NCBI RefSeq assembly: GCF_004353905.1
Contig: NZ_SMOD01000003.1
Span: forward strand, 248,001-312,000
Direction of reading: 5' to 3'
Length of the DNA stretch: 64,000 bases
Source of the DNA: Paraburkholderia guartelaensis
GTDB lineage: Bacteria; Pseudomonadota; Gammaproteobacteria; Burkholderiales; Burkholderiaceae
The position numbers and the translations under genes were made by a program. Of the stretch, positions 33,495 to 41,977 are shown one piece after another. Numbering within the stretch: position 1 is the first letter of the stretch; every line of letters begins with the position of its first letter. Under the pieces are notes generated by a model. That model did not search any database. It was not told the DNA's origin and was given only the letters and a program-made list of their open reading frames with translations.

Positions 33495-34982
33495 TCATTT
33501 CGCCGCCGCGGCAATCACAGCAGCGAGGCGACGCGCGGCCTCTTTCATTTGCGCGCTGCTAAAGCCGCCAAAGCCGAGGATGAGCCCTGGGCGCGCGGTA
33601 CCCGCGGCGAACATGGGCGACGCTGCGCGCACCGCGATCCCTTCGTCCGCTGCGAGCTGCACGATCTGGCGATCGTCCAGCCTGGCGGCGAGCCAGAGCA
33701 CGAGATGCATGCCCTGATCGCCGGGCTCGATCCACGCCAACTCACGGGGTAAAAGCGCTTCGAGCGTTTCGATCAGGCCGAGCCGCTGCTCTGCGTAGAC
33801 GTTGCGCACCTTGCGGACGTGTCGCTCCAGGTGCCCCTCGGTCATGAAGGCGGCGAGCACGTGTTGATCGGCCGTCGGCGGATGACGGTCCATGAGCACG
33901 CGCGCGCCGCAGAACGCATCCACGAGATTGGGCGGCACGACGACATAGCCCAGCCGCAGCGAGGGAAACAGGATCTTGCTGAAGGTGCCGAGATACACCA
34001 CGCGATCCGGCGCGAGGCCCTGCAGCGCCGGAAACGGATAGCCCTCGTAGCGCAGTTCGCTGTCGTAGTCGTCTTCGACAACCCAGGCATGCGCCGAGCG
34101 CGCCCACGCGAGCAACGCCGCGCGCCGCGCCATGCTAAGCGGCATGCCGAGCGGGTACTGATGCGAAGGCGTGACGAACGCCGCGCGCGCCTTCGGCGCC
34201 AGGCGAATGCCGGCCTCGACGTCGAGACCTTCGGCGTCCACGGGCACGCGCACCATGGCGTCGCGGTGGGGCAGGCTTTCGAGGATGGCGGTGACGCCGC
34301 GGTAAGCCGGGTTCTCGACCCATGCCTGGTCGCGCGGCCCCAGCAGCACCTCGCTTGCGAGAAAGAGCCCCTGCTGGGTGCCGCTCGTCACGATGACCTG
34401 ATCCGCTTCGCAGCGCACCGAGCGGGACTTGCGCACATAATCGGCAATCGCTTCGCGCAGCGCCAGGGCGCCCTGCGGGTCGGCGTAGCCGGTCGGCGAG
34501 GCGGGGCCCCGCGCGCGCAGACGGTTGCCGAGCCGGCGCCAGATGTCGTCGGGGGCGGTCATACCCGTTGGCACCGAAATGGCAAACGGCACCGGAGGAA
34601 GTGGCTTGAACTCGCGTCCGATTCTTGCGAATGCCTCGGCGCGTTCCGGCAGTCCGGCTTGCGCTGCCTGCGATGAAGTCACGCGGGGTTCGCGCGCGGG
34701 CGGCGGCTCCGCCAGTGCGAGCGCCACGCGGGTACCAGCCCCGGCTTTCGATTCAAGAAAGCCTTCGGCTATCAGCTGTTCGTAGGCCTCGACCACCGTA
34801 CCGCGCGCCACCTGGAGCGAAGCGGCGAGCGCACGCGTGGAAGGCAGCGCATCGGCGGGCCGCAGATCGCCTTTGCGCACCGCTTCGCGCAGCGCCTCGG
34901 CCACCTGGCGGCTGAGATTGCCGGCCTCCCGGTCCAGCGTGCCGAACGATGGCATCTCGGCGGCCTGCGCGGTTCTTGGCAT
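33495..34982 (-). CDS. MocR/PdxR-type regulator (GntR HTH fused to aminotransferase domain)
   Basis: The protein has 495 residues. The GntR winged helix (about 20-90) has LREAVRKGDLRPADALPSTRALAASLQVARGTV. The aminotransferase-like domain follows, with PLP lysine K336 in LGTFSKILFPSLRLGYV and VVEDDYDSELRYEG. It would bind PLP and act as a DNA-binding dimer. It diverges from a PaiB-like gene with 122 bases between starts. The pairing of a PdxR/MocR regulator with a PaiB/pyridoxamine-oxidase-fold gene is frequent and suggests control by PLP or an amino acid. Confidence 0.9.
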   Translation of the reverse strand: MPRTAQAAEMPSFGTLDREAGNLSRQVAEALREAVRKGDLRPADALPSTRALAASLQVARGTVVEAYEQLIAEGFLESKAGAGTRVALALAEPPPAREPRVTSSQAAQAGLPERAEAFARIGREFKPLPPVPFAISVPTGMTAPDDIWRRLGNRLRARGPASPTGYADPQGALALREAIADYVRKSRSVRCEADQVIVTSGTQQGLFLASEVLLGPRDQAWVENPAYRGVTAILESLPHRDAMVRVPVDAEGLDVEAGIRLAPKARAAFVTPSHQYPLGMPLSMARRAALLAWARSAHAWVVEDDYDSELRYEGYPFPALQGLAPDRVVYLGTFSKILFPSLRLGYVVVPPNLVDAFCGARVLMDRHPPTADQHVLAAFMTEGHLERHVRKVRNVYAEQRLGLIETLEALLPRELAWIEPGDQGMHLVLWLAARLDDRQIVQLAADEGIAVRAASPMFAAGTARPGLILGFGGFSSAQMKEAARRLAAVIAAAAK

Positions 34983-35003
34983 GATTCTGGTTCACTGGGA
35001 TAT

Positions 35004-35029
35004 GAATAAACTGGATCTATAGAATAAAC
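35004..35029. promoter_or_regulatory. direct repeats between the MocR and PaiB-like genes
   Basis: GAATAAAC occurs at 35004-35011 and 35022-35029, 18 bases apart and in the same orientation. It lies 21 bases upstream of the regulator start. Direct repeats are the usual MocR target type. Confidence 0.4.
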
Positions 35030-35104
35030 CACTTTTGCGGCAGACTCGGGTTTGTGGCGGCTTCTGCCGCGCTCACCCATCACCTTACGAGCAGGGACAA
35101 ACGC

Positions 35105-35743
35105 ATGTACGTACCAGCCCATTTCGCCGAAAACCGCAAAGACGTCCTGCACGACTGCATCGCCCAACATCCGTTCGGCACGTTGGTCACGCAGGGAAAA
35201 AGCGGGCTCGACGCCAATCACATTCCCTTTGAACTCGCGGCGGCCGAAGGCGAATTGGGCGTTTTGCGCGCGCACGTCGCGCGGGCCAACCCGGTTTGGC
35301 AGGACGTGGCGAACGGCGACGAAGTGCTCGTGATCTTCCGCGCGGGCGACGCGTATATTTCGCCGAACTGGTATCCGAGCAAGCACGAGGCGCACAAGCA
35401 GGTGCCGACCTGGAACTACGTCGTGGTCCATGCTCACGGGCGCATCAAGATTCTCGACGACGAGCGCTACGTACGCGGCGTGGTTGGCCGCCTGACGCGC
35501 ACGCACGAAGCCACGCAGCCCAAGCCCTGGAAGATGGCCGACGCGCCGAAGGACTACACGGATACGCTCGTCAAGGCGATAGTCGGCCTGGAGATCGAGA
35601 TCACGCGTCTGGTCGGCAAGAGCAAGCTCAGCCAGAACAAGGAAGAGCGCGATATTCGCGGCGCGGGCGAAGCGCTCAAATCGAGCGGCGAGTCTCGCAT
35701 TGCCGATGCCATGCTTGCCGCTGCCGACGAGAAGGCGCAATAG
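35105..35743 (+). CDS. FMN-binding PaiB-like protein
   Basis: The protein is 212 residues from the ATG at 35105. MYVPAHFAENRKDVL, FGTLVTQGKSGLDANHIPF and AYISPNWYPSKHEAHKQVPTWNYVVVHAHG are diagnostic for the PaiB family, which has an FMN-binding split-barrel fold. Bacillus PaiB is called a transcriptional regulator of protease and sporulation genes; most members lack evidence for DNA binding. Divergence from a MocR regulator links it to PLP or amino acid metabolism. A cupin gene follows 30 bases later. Confidence 0.9.
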   Translation: MYVPAHFAENRKDVLHDCIAQHPFGTLVTQGKSGLDANHIPFELAAAEGELGVLRAHVARANPVWQDVANGDEVLVIFRAGDAYISPNWYPSKHEAHKQVPTWNYVVVHAHGRIKILDDERYVRGVVGRLTRTHEATQPKPWKMADAPKDYTDTLVKAIVGLEIEITRLVGKSKLSQNKEERDIRGAGEALKSSGESRIADAMLAAADEKAQ

Positions 35744-35773
35744 CGCGCACCCGCGCACGCAAGGGGCACCGTC

Positions 35774-36127
35774 ATGGCAAACGACCCGCCGCTCGCGCCC
35801 GGCTTTTCATGCATCGATTCAGCGAGCATGCCATGGGTGCCCTCCCGCTTCGCGCACGGCGTTGAGGTCAAGAACTTCGGCAAGGCGAACGGCCGCGCGA
35901 TGCAACTGGTCCGTTTTGCTGCAGGCGCAACGTTTCCGGCCCACCGCCATACCGGCCCTGAGTTCATCTATGTGCTCGAAGGCGAGGCCGTGCAAAACGG
36001 CCGGCGGCTCACCGCGGGATACGCGGGCGTTGCCGAACAGGGCACGGTCGAAGCAGGATTTCATAGCGACACGGGCTGCCTGTTCCTGCTCGTCTACGAA
36101 CTGGACCAGGTGTTCGACAAAACCTGA
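35774..36127 (+). CDS. cupin-domain protein
   Basis: The protein has 117 residues. A single cupin barrel is visible with RFAAGATFPAHRHTGPEFIYVLEGE, which supplies two His and one Glu metal ligands, and a later turn containing AGFHSDTGC with the third His. Length is normal for a stand-alone cupin; a ChrR-like anti-sigma cupin tail is absent. It is probably in one transcript with the PaiB-like gene upstream. Function beyond metal binding cannot be stated. Confidence 0.82.
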   Translation: MANDPPLAPGFSCIDSASMPWVPSRFAHGVEVKNFGKANGRAMQLVRFAAGATFPAHRHTGPEFIYVLEGEAVQNGRRLTAGYAGVAEQGTVEAGFHSDTGCLFLLVYELDQVFDKT

Positions 36128-36188
36128 TTGCCACGCAAGCTCGCGGGTAAACACGGGTAAACCACATTCCAGGCGTTTGAAGAAAATC

Positions 36189-36217
36189 TTCACAGGCCTA
36201 TTCAACTAGTATTTAAT
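36189..36217 (+). promoter_or_regulatory. sigma-70 promoter candidate for the sugar-acid operon
   Basis: The -35 box TTCACA (36189-36194, 5/6) and -10 box TTTAAT (36212-36217, 5/6) are 17 bp apart. The predicted start near 36224 is about 67 bases upstream of the SMP-30 gene. Confidence 0.6.
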
Positions 36218-36241
36218 AAACCGGCGCGGCAGTGAGCGATC

Positions 36242-36263
36242 GGTCACGCGCGTCGCCGTGACC
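36242..36263. promoter_or_regulatory. operator-like inverted repeat downstream of the promoter
   Basis: GGTCACG and CGTGACC form a perfect 7-bp inverted repeat with an 8-base spacer. It lies about +18 to +40 from the predicted start and 27 bases before the ATG of the SMP-30 gene. This is where a repressor could block the polymerase. Confidence 0.5.
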
Positions 36264-36290
36264 TGACCCTGACGGTACGAGGCCGGAACG

Positions 36291-37211
36291 ATGAATCCCC
36301 ACGAATACGAAATCCACGATGCGCGCTTTCGCATGCTGCTGCAGCCCAACGCGCAGTTCGAGAAGCTCGCGGGCGGCTGCATGTGGGCGGAAGGACCGGT
36401 GTGGTTTCCCGCCGGAGACTTTCTTGTCTGGAGCGACATTCCCAACAACCGGATGATGCGCTGGGTGCCCGGCATCGGCACGGGCGTGTTTCGCGCGAAC
36501 TCGAATTTCAGCAACGGCAACACGCTTGACCGCGAATGCCGGCTCGTGACCTGCGAGCACGGCACGCGCCGCGTCACGCGCACGGAGCACGACGGGCGCA
36601 TCACCGTCGTTGCCGACCGCTACGAAGGGCATCGGCTGAATTCGCCCAACGACGTGATCGTGCATTCGGACGGCTCGATCTGGTTCACCGACCCCGACTA
36701 CGGCATTCTCGGCGACTACGAGGGCTATCGCGCGCCGAGCGAGATCGGCGCATGCCATGTGTATCGCGTGGCGCCCGATACGGGCGTGGTGCAGCGCGTG
36801 GCCGACGACTTCATGAAGCCCAACGGGCTCGCCTTCTCGCCGGATGAACTGCGGCTCTATGTGGCCGACTCGGGCGCGTCGCATATCGAGAACGGCCCGC
36901 ATCACATCCGCGTATTCGACGTGGACGCGCAAGGCGGATTGCACAACAGCCGGTTATTTGCGGACGTTTCGCCGGGCGTACCCGACGGCATGCGCGTGGA
37001 CGAGCACGGCAACGTCTGGACGAGTGCGGGCGACGGTATCCACTGCTATGGGCCCGATGGCACGCTGCTCGGCAAGATTCTCGTGCCGGAGACGGTCGCG
37101 AATCTCGTGTTCGGCGGCCCGAATCGCAATCGCCTTTTCATTGCAGCCAGCACGTCGCTCTACTCGCTTTATGTTGGCGTGCGTGGCGCTGCCCACGGAG
37201 ACCGGCTATGA
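36291..37211 (+). CDS. SMP-30/gluconolactonase-family lactonase
   Basis: The protein has 306 residues. It has a six-bladed beta-propeller with the SMP-30 pattern: GGCMWAEGPVWFPAGDFLVWSD near residues 27-48 (Glu ligand), NSPNDVIVHSDGSIWFTDPDYG (Asn ligand) and PNGLAFSPDELRLYVAD (Asp ligand region). Known members hydrolyse aldono-lactones with a divalent metal. The stop overlaps the next ATG by four bases (ATGA), so it is translationally coupled to the GarD/UxaA-type dehydratase. That pairing implies lactone opening followed by aldonic or aldaric acid dehydration. Confidence 0.92.
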   Translation: MNPHEYEIHDARFRMLLQPNAQFEKLAGGCMWAEGPVWFPAGDFLVWSDIPNNRMMRWVPGIGTGVFRANSNFSNGNTLDRECRLVTCEHGTRRVTRTEHDGRITVVADRYEGHRLNSPNDVIVHSDGSIWFTDPDYGILGDYEGYRAPSEIGACHVYRVAPDTGVVQRVADDFMKPNGLAFSPDELRLYVADSGASHIENGPHHIRVFDVDAQGGLHNSRLFADVSPGVPDGMRVDEHGNVWTSAGDGIHCYGPDGTLLGKILVPETVANLVFGGPNRNRLFIAASTSLYSLYVGVRGAAHGDRL

Positions 37212-38755
37212 CACTTCTCGACCCCGCCTCGCTTTCGTCCGCGCTCATTCTCCTCGACCGGCGCGATGACGTTGCCATCGCGCGCGGGCAGTTGATGCCT
37301 GGCTCGGCACTCTATGGCGACCAAACGGTCGCGGGCATGATTCCGCCTGGCCACAAGGTCGCGTTGCGCGATATCGAGCCGGGCGAACCGGTGCGCCGTT
37401 ACGGGCAGATCATCGGCTTTGCGAGCCGGCCCATCCGTTGCGGCGAACACGTGCATACGCAGAATCTCTCGATGGGCGATTTCGAGCGCGACTACGCATT
37501 CGGCGTGGACGCGCACGACACGCCCGCCGCCGCGCAACCGGCCACGTTTCTCGGCATTCGGCGCGCGGATGGCCGCGTCGCGACGCGCAACTACATAGGC
37601 ATCCTGACGTCTGTGAACTGCTCGGCCACGGTCGCACGCGCGATTGCCGATCACTTTCGCCGCGACATCCACCCCGAAGCGCTGGAAGCGTTCCCCAACG
37701 TGGATGGCGTCGTGGCGCTCACGCACGGCGAAGGCTGCGCGCTCGCGGCCGAGGGCGAGCCGATCACGGTGTTGCGCCGCACGCTCGCGGGTTATGCGCG
37801 GCACGCCAACTTCTATGCCGTGCTGATCGTCGGACTCGGCTGCGAGACGAATCAGATCGACGGTCTCGTGGAAGCCGAACAGCTCGAGCGCGGCACGCGC
37901 CTCTCGACCATGACGATCCAGCAGACGGGCGGCACCGCGCGCACGGTGGCAGCGGGCATCGAACAGGTGCGTGCGCTTCTGGCCGATGCGAACCGCGTGA
38001 CGCGCGAGCCTGTCGATGCGCGTCATCTCATGGTGGGCTTGCAGTGCGGCGGCTCGGACGGCTACTCCGGCATTTCCGCGAACCCGGCGCTAGGCGCAGC
38101 CGTGGACAGGCTCGTCACGCACGGCGGCACGGCGATCCTCTCCGAAACGCCCGAAATCTACGGCGCCGAGCATCTGCTCACCCGGCGCGCGGTGTCGCGC
38201 GAAGTGGGCGAGAAGCTGGTGGCGCGCATCCGCTGGTGGGAAGCATATTGCGCGCGTATGGAAGCCAACATGAACAACAACCCGTCTGCCGGCAACAAGG
38301 CAGGCGGGCTCACGACCATTCTCGAAAAATCGCTCGGCGCGGTGGCGAAAGGCGGCACGACGCGGCTCGTCGAAACCTACGAGTATGCGCAGCCCGTGCG
38401 CGCGCAGGGGCTCGTGTTCATGGATACGCCCGGCTACGACCCGGTGTCCGCTACTGGACAGGTGGCAGGCGGGGCCAACCTGATCTGCTTCACGACGGGC
38501 CGCGGCTCGGCCTATGGCTGCGCGCCTTCGCCGTCGCTCAAGCTCGGCACGAACAGCGCGCTGTGGCGACGCCAGGAAGAAGACATCGACCTGAACTGCG
38601 GCCGTATTCTGGACGGCGAGCAAAGCGTGGACGAGGCCGGTGCCGCGATCTTCGAGCTGATGCTCGCGACGGCCTCCGGGCAGCGCACGAAGAGCGAGCT
38701 GCACGGTTATGGCCAGAACGAATTCGTACCCTGGCATTTGGGGGCGGTCATGTAG
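37208..38755 (+). CDS. UxaA/GarD-family sugar-acid dehydratase
   Basis: The protein has 515 residues. An N-terminal SAF domain (about 12-95) is followed by a long UxaA/GarD catalytic domain (about 105-515). VGLGCETNQIDGLV, MVGLQCGGSDGYSGISANPALG and ANLICFTTGRGSAYGCAPSPSLKLGTNS carry the conserved Cys and iron/metal-binding residues. Members dehydrate altronate or galactarate to 2-keto-3-deoxy acids. The full two-domain form resembles galactarate dehydratase. The gene is coupled to the lactonase upstream and followed by an MFS permease. Confidence 0.92.
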   Translation: MTLLDPASLSSALILLDRRDDVAIARGQLMPGSALYGDQTVAGMIPPGHKVALRDIEPGEPVRRYGQIIGFASRPIRCGEHVHTQNLSMGDFERDYAFGVDAHDTPAAAQPATFLGIRRADGRVATRNYIGILTSVNCSATVARAIADHFRRDIHPEALEAFPNVDGVVALTHGEGCALAAEGEPITVLRRTLAGYARHANFYAVLIVGLGCETNQIDGLVEAEQLERGTRLSTMTIQQTGGTARTVAAGIEQVRALLADANRVTREPVDARHLMVGLQCGGSDGYSGISANPALGAAVDRLVTHGGTAILSETPEIYGAEHLLTRRAVSREVGEKLVARIRWWEAYCARMEANMNNNPSAGNKAGGLTTILEKSLGAVAKGGTTRLVETYEYAQPVRAQGLVFMDTPGYDPVSATGQVAGGANLICFTTGRGSAYGCAPSPSLKLGTNSALWRRQEEDIDLNCGRILDGEQSVDEAGAAIFELMLATASGQRTKSELHGYGQNEFVPWHLGAVM

Positions 38756-38826
38756 AGCAGGAGCGACTCGGACAGGCGCCGCAACTCGAGGAGGAGACGA
38801 CGCCACATTCAGAAGGAGTGCTTTCC

Positions 38827-40101
38827 ATGAAGGAAAAATCGCGCTGGCTGGTCATTTTCTTCTGTTTTCTGGCGATTGCGGTCAATTACATCGATCGCGC
38901 CAATCTCGCGGTTGCGGCGCCGCACATCATGAAGGACCTCGGCATTGGTCCTGCCGCCATGGGGCTGCTGCTCAGCGGCTTCTTCTGGACTTACGCCGTG
39001 ATGCAACTGCCGTTTGGCTGGTTCGTCGACCGGGCCGGCGCGCGCATCGCGTTGCCGTTCGCCGTGGGCTGGTGGTCGGTATTCACCGCGGCCACCGCGG
39101 TAGCGGGCGGCTTCGCGGCGATGTTCGGTTGCCGGCTCATGCTCGGCGTGGGCGAGGCAGGGGCGTATCCGTCGTGCGCGAAGCTCGTGAGCCAGTGGTT
39201 CTCGCGCGATGAACGCGCGCTCGCCACGAGCATCTTCGACAGCGGCTCGCGCGTGGGTTCCGCACTCTCGCTGCCGCTCGTGGCCGCCATCATGGCCGCG
39301 TGGGGCTGGAAGGCGTCGTTTGTGATTACCGGTGCGCTCGGGCTCGTGTGGATCCTGGGCTGGATCGTGATGTACCGGGAACCCGAGGCGCGGGCGGCAC
39401 TCGATCAGCCGCGCGCCCCCGCACCGGCCGCCGCCTCGATACGCTGGAGCGGGTTGTTCCGCTACCGCACCGTGTGGGGCATGATGCTCGGCTTCTTCTG
39501 CCTGAACTTCGTCATCTACTTCTTCATTACGTGGTTCCCGAGCTATCTCGTGGAGGCGCGCGGTTTCTCGCTCAAGTCGCTCGGCACGCTCGGCACCTTG
39601 CCCGCCATTGCGTCGATACCCGGCGGCTGGCTGGGCGGCTGGCTTTCCGATGCGCTCGTGAAGCGCGGCTGGAGCCTGACTGCTGCACGCAAGACCTGCA
39701 TTGTCGGCGGCATGCTGCTTTCGTCTGTGATCACGCTGACCGGCGTTGTTCAGGATGTCTATGTAATGCTCGCGCTCTTTGCGGTTGCTTATGGGAGCCT
39801 CGCGGCTGCGGCGGCCAGCATCTGGTCGCTGCCCGCCGATGTCGCGCCCACGCCGAGGCACGTCGCTTCGCTGGCGGGCATTCAGAACTTCGCGTCGAAT
39901 CTCGCAGGCATCGCGCTGACGACGTTTACCGGCGTGATGCTGCAGCTCACGCGCGGCTCGTTCACGATTCCGCTCGTGGTCGCCGGCGGGTTTTGCGTGC
40001 TCGGCGCCGTGAGCTATCTTTTGATTGTCGGACGCGTCGAGCCGCTTGAGGCGCCCGAGGCCAGCGGCGTCGACGAACCGGCTTACGCGCCGCGCACGTA
40101 A
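38827..40101 (+). CDS. MFS transporter, ACS family, sugar-acid type
   Basis: The protein is 424 residues from the ATG at 38827; the frame is open far upstream, but that part is a shadow of the dehydratase gene. FFCFLAIAVNYIDRANLAVAAPHIMKDLG and YAVMQLPFGWFVDRAGARIA are the ACS signatures shared by galactonate, glucarate and hexuronate permeases. It has twelve transmembrane segments. GAAGGAG lies before the start. It should import the substrate for the surrounding lactonase and dehydratase. Confidence 0.92.
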   Translation: MKEKSRWLVIFFCFLAIAVNYIDRANLAVAAPHIMKDLGIGPAAMGLLLSGFFWTYAVMQLPFGWFVDRAGARIALPFAVGWWSVFTAATAVAGGFAAMFGCRLMLGVGEAGAYPSCAKLVSQWFSRDERALATSIFDSGSRVGSALSLPLVAAIMAAWGWKASFVITGALGLVWILGWIVMYREPEARAALDQPRAPAPAAASIRWSGLFRYRTVWGMMLGFFCLNFVIYFFITWFPSYLVEARGFSLKSLGTLGTLPAIASIPGGWLGGWLSDALVKRGWSLTAARKTCIVGGMLLSSVITLTGVVQDVYVMLALFAVAYGSLAAAAASIWSLPADVAPTPRHVASLAGIQNFASNLAGIALTTFTGVMLQLTRGSFTIPLVVAGGFCVLGAVSYLLIVGRVEPLEAPEASGVDEPAYAPRT

Positions 40102-40145
40102 GCGTCGCCGCCTATTACTACGCTGCCACACACAGGGTCACGTAC

Positions 40146-41264
40146 ATGTCGAATGCCACTGCTGGGAAAGGTTCAGAAGTCGTTATCGAGGCTCGCGCGC
40201 TGCACGCCTTCGTCGTCGCCATCTGGCGCGCGGCCGGCAGCGAGGCGCGCGAGGCGACGCTGGTTGCCGATCACCTCGTCGAAGCGAATCTCGCCGGGCA
40301 CGACTCGCACGGCGTGGGAATGATTCCGCGCTATATGCTGTCGTGCCGCGAAGGCGAGCTCAAACTGAACACGCACGCGCAGGTCGCGCGCGACGCGGGT
40401 GCGGTACTCACGATCGAAGCCGGGCGCGGCTTCGGGCAAGTCACGGCGTTCGAGGCGATGGAGCACGGCATCGAGCGCGCGAAGTCGCTCGGCGTGTGTG
40501 CGCTCGGCCTGCGCAATGCCCATCACATTGGACGTATCGGGCACTGGGCGGAGCAATGCGCGCGGCAGGGGCTCGTGTCGTTCCATTTCGTCAACGTCGC
40601 GGGCGATCCGCTCGTCGCGCCGTTCGGCGGCATCGACAGGCGCTTCGGCACCAATCCGTTTTGCGCCGCGTTTCCGCTCGAGGGGCGCTCGCCGCTGGTG
40701 CTCGACTTCGCCACGAGCGCGATCGCCGCGGGCAAAGTGCGCGTGGCCTACAACAAAGGCGTGGATGTGCCTGCCGATGCGCTGATCGACAGTGACGGTC
40801 GCCCCACGCGCGATCCGGGCGCGCTGTTCAGCGACACGCAGCACGGCGCGCTGCGCGCATTCGGCGGCGCGGTGGCGGGCCACAAGGGTTCGGGGCTCGC
40901 CGCGATGTGCGAGATTCTGGCGGGCGCGCTCTCGGGCGGCTTCACGACGCGCGAGGAAACCATCGTTTCCACGCACGCGATCGTCAATTGCATGACCTCG
41001 GTGATCGTCGATCCGGCGGCGTTCGACGCGCCCTCGCGCGAGCACGAAGCGCTCGCTTTCGTCGAATGGCTGAAGGCCACGCGGCGCGCGGCGGGTGTCG
41101 ACGAGATTCTGCTGCCCGGCGAGCGCGAGGACGCGACGCGGCGTGCGCGCGAGGCGCAGGGCATTCCCGTGGATGCGACGAGCTGGTCGCAGATCGTCGA
41201 TGCCGCGCGCATGGCGGGCGTGACTGAGGCGGAAATCCAGGCGTGCGAGCGCAGCTCACGTTAG
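40146..41264 (+). CDS. Ldh-family (malate/L-lactate/ureidoglycolate-type) NAD(P) dehydrogenase
   Basis: The protein has 372 residues. ANLAGHDSHGVGMIPRYM (about 50-67) carries the catalytic His of the YbiC/Ldh family, and GNPFCAAFPLEG-like TNPFCAAF and AGHKGSGLAAMCEILAGAL complete the fold. Members oxidise or reduce 2-hydroxy or 2-oxo acids (malate, sulfolactate, ureidoglycolate, pyrroline carboxylate). It closes the sugar-acid operon 44 bases after the permease. It could act on the 2-oxo acid or hydroxyacid formed upstream. Confidence 0.88.
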   Translation: MSNATAGKGSEVVIEARALHAFVVAIWRAAGSEAREATLVADHLVEANLAGHDSHGVGMIPRYMLSCREGELKLNTHAQVARDAGAVLTIEAGRGFGQVTAFEAMEHGIERAKSLGVCALGLRNAHHIGRIGHWAEQCARQGLVSFHFVNVAGDPLVAPFGGIDRRFGTNPFCAAFPLEGRSPLVLDFATSAIAAGKVRVAYNKGVDVPADALIDSDGRPTRDPGALFSDTQHGALRAFGGAVAGHKGSGLAAMCEILAGALSGGFTTREETIVSTHAIVNCMTSVIVDPAAFDAPSREHEALAFVEWLKATRRAAGVDEILLPGEREDATRRAREAQGIPVDATSWSQIVDAARMAGVTEAEIQACERSSR

Positions 41265-41275
41265 CCACGTGCCAC

Positions 41276-41689
41276 TCAGTTGTCGCACTTCACCTCGTTC
41301 TTGGGCGCGACGATGATCACCGGGTAGGTGCCGCGATCGAGTTCGACGCGCACGACGATAGCGGTGGTGGCAGGGTCGCTATCGTCGTACACGCTGACCT
41401 TTTCGTTCTTCAATAGCGTGACGCCGGTGCAGCCGGAGGCGTGGCTGTCGTCGTCGGCGATCTTGCATTGAATGTCGTTGTCCTTGAGGTAGCGGATGCG
41501 GTCTCGGTCCGGCGTGGCCAGATAGTCGCGCACGCTTTGCGCCGAGCCTGCAACGCCCGTGACATAACCGATCGCGCAGTCGCGCTTCGAATTCGAATCG
41601 CCCGACGACGTCTGGGCAAGGGCGGGAGCGGCGGCCAGCGCGATGGCAACGAAGCCAGCGAGGACCGGCGCGAGGGTGAGGCACTTCAT
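41276..41689 (-). CDS. small exported protein, unknown function
   Basis: The protein has 137 residues. A Sec signal peptide (1-25, ending AAAPALAQ) precedes a soluble domain with four Cys (DCAIGY, IQCKIAD, GCTGV, VKCDN), which may form two disulfides. The C-terminal half is beta-rich (VSVYDDSDPATTAIVVRVEL). I do not recognise a family. It is convergent with the Ldh-type gene at an 11-base gap and lies downstream of a small membrane protein gene on the same strand. Confidence 0.78.
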   Translation of the reverse strand: MKCLTLAPVLAGFVAIALAAAPALAQTSSGDSNSKRDCAIGYVTGVAGSAQSVRDYLATPDRDRIRYLKDNDIQCKIADDDSHASGCTGVTLLKNEKVSVYDDSDPATTAIVVRVELDRGTYPVIIVAPKNEVKCDN

Positions 41690-41809
41690 GAGTAATCTTT
41701 TGCCGCAAAAGTGGAAGCGGCGATTTTAACGCTTTCGCGTAGCCCGCGTTTTCTCCCTTTCGCGTGAGTTGCCCGGACGCTCGACCCATCTTCCAGGGCT
41801 ACGGAAGGC

Positions 41810-41977
41810 TCAGACGCTGAATCCCGCAACTCGCATCATCTGGCGCGACACTGCGCCGCCTGAGCCTTCCGCCTCGAATTGCGCGCGAAGGCTCGCGTCT
41901 GCCCTGCGGGTTACGCCACGGTGCATGGCCACAATCAAAGCGAAAAGGGCGACGAGAAACATCGGTGTGGCAAACAT
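41810..41977 (-). CDS. small single-span membrane protein (55 residues)
   Basis: From the ATG at 41977 the product is 55 residues. One hydrophobic segment (MFLVALFALIVAM, about residues 6-18) is followed by a short basic loop (HRGVTRR) and a hydrophilic tail. GCCAGGAGCAATACG just upstream provides an AGGAG site at seven bases. The longer reading from 42034 has no ribosome-binding site. No family recognised. The charge pattern suggests that the C-terminus is cytoplasmic. Confidence 0.6.
   Translation of the reverse strand: MFATPMFLVALFALIVAMHRGVTRRADASLRAQFEAEGSGGAVSRQMMRVAGFSV

Noticed and set aside
37438..38826. Open frame extending the second ACS transporter upstream
   Set aside because: It overlaps the UxaA/GarD gene in another frame; the family N-terminus and ribosome-binding site place the start at 38827.
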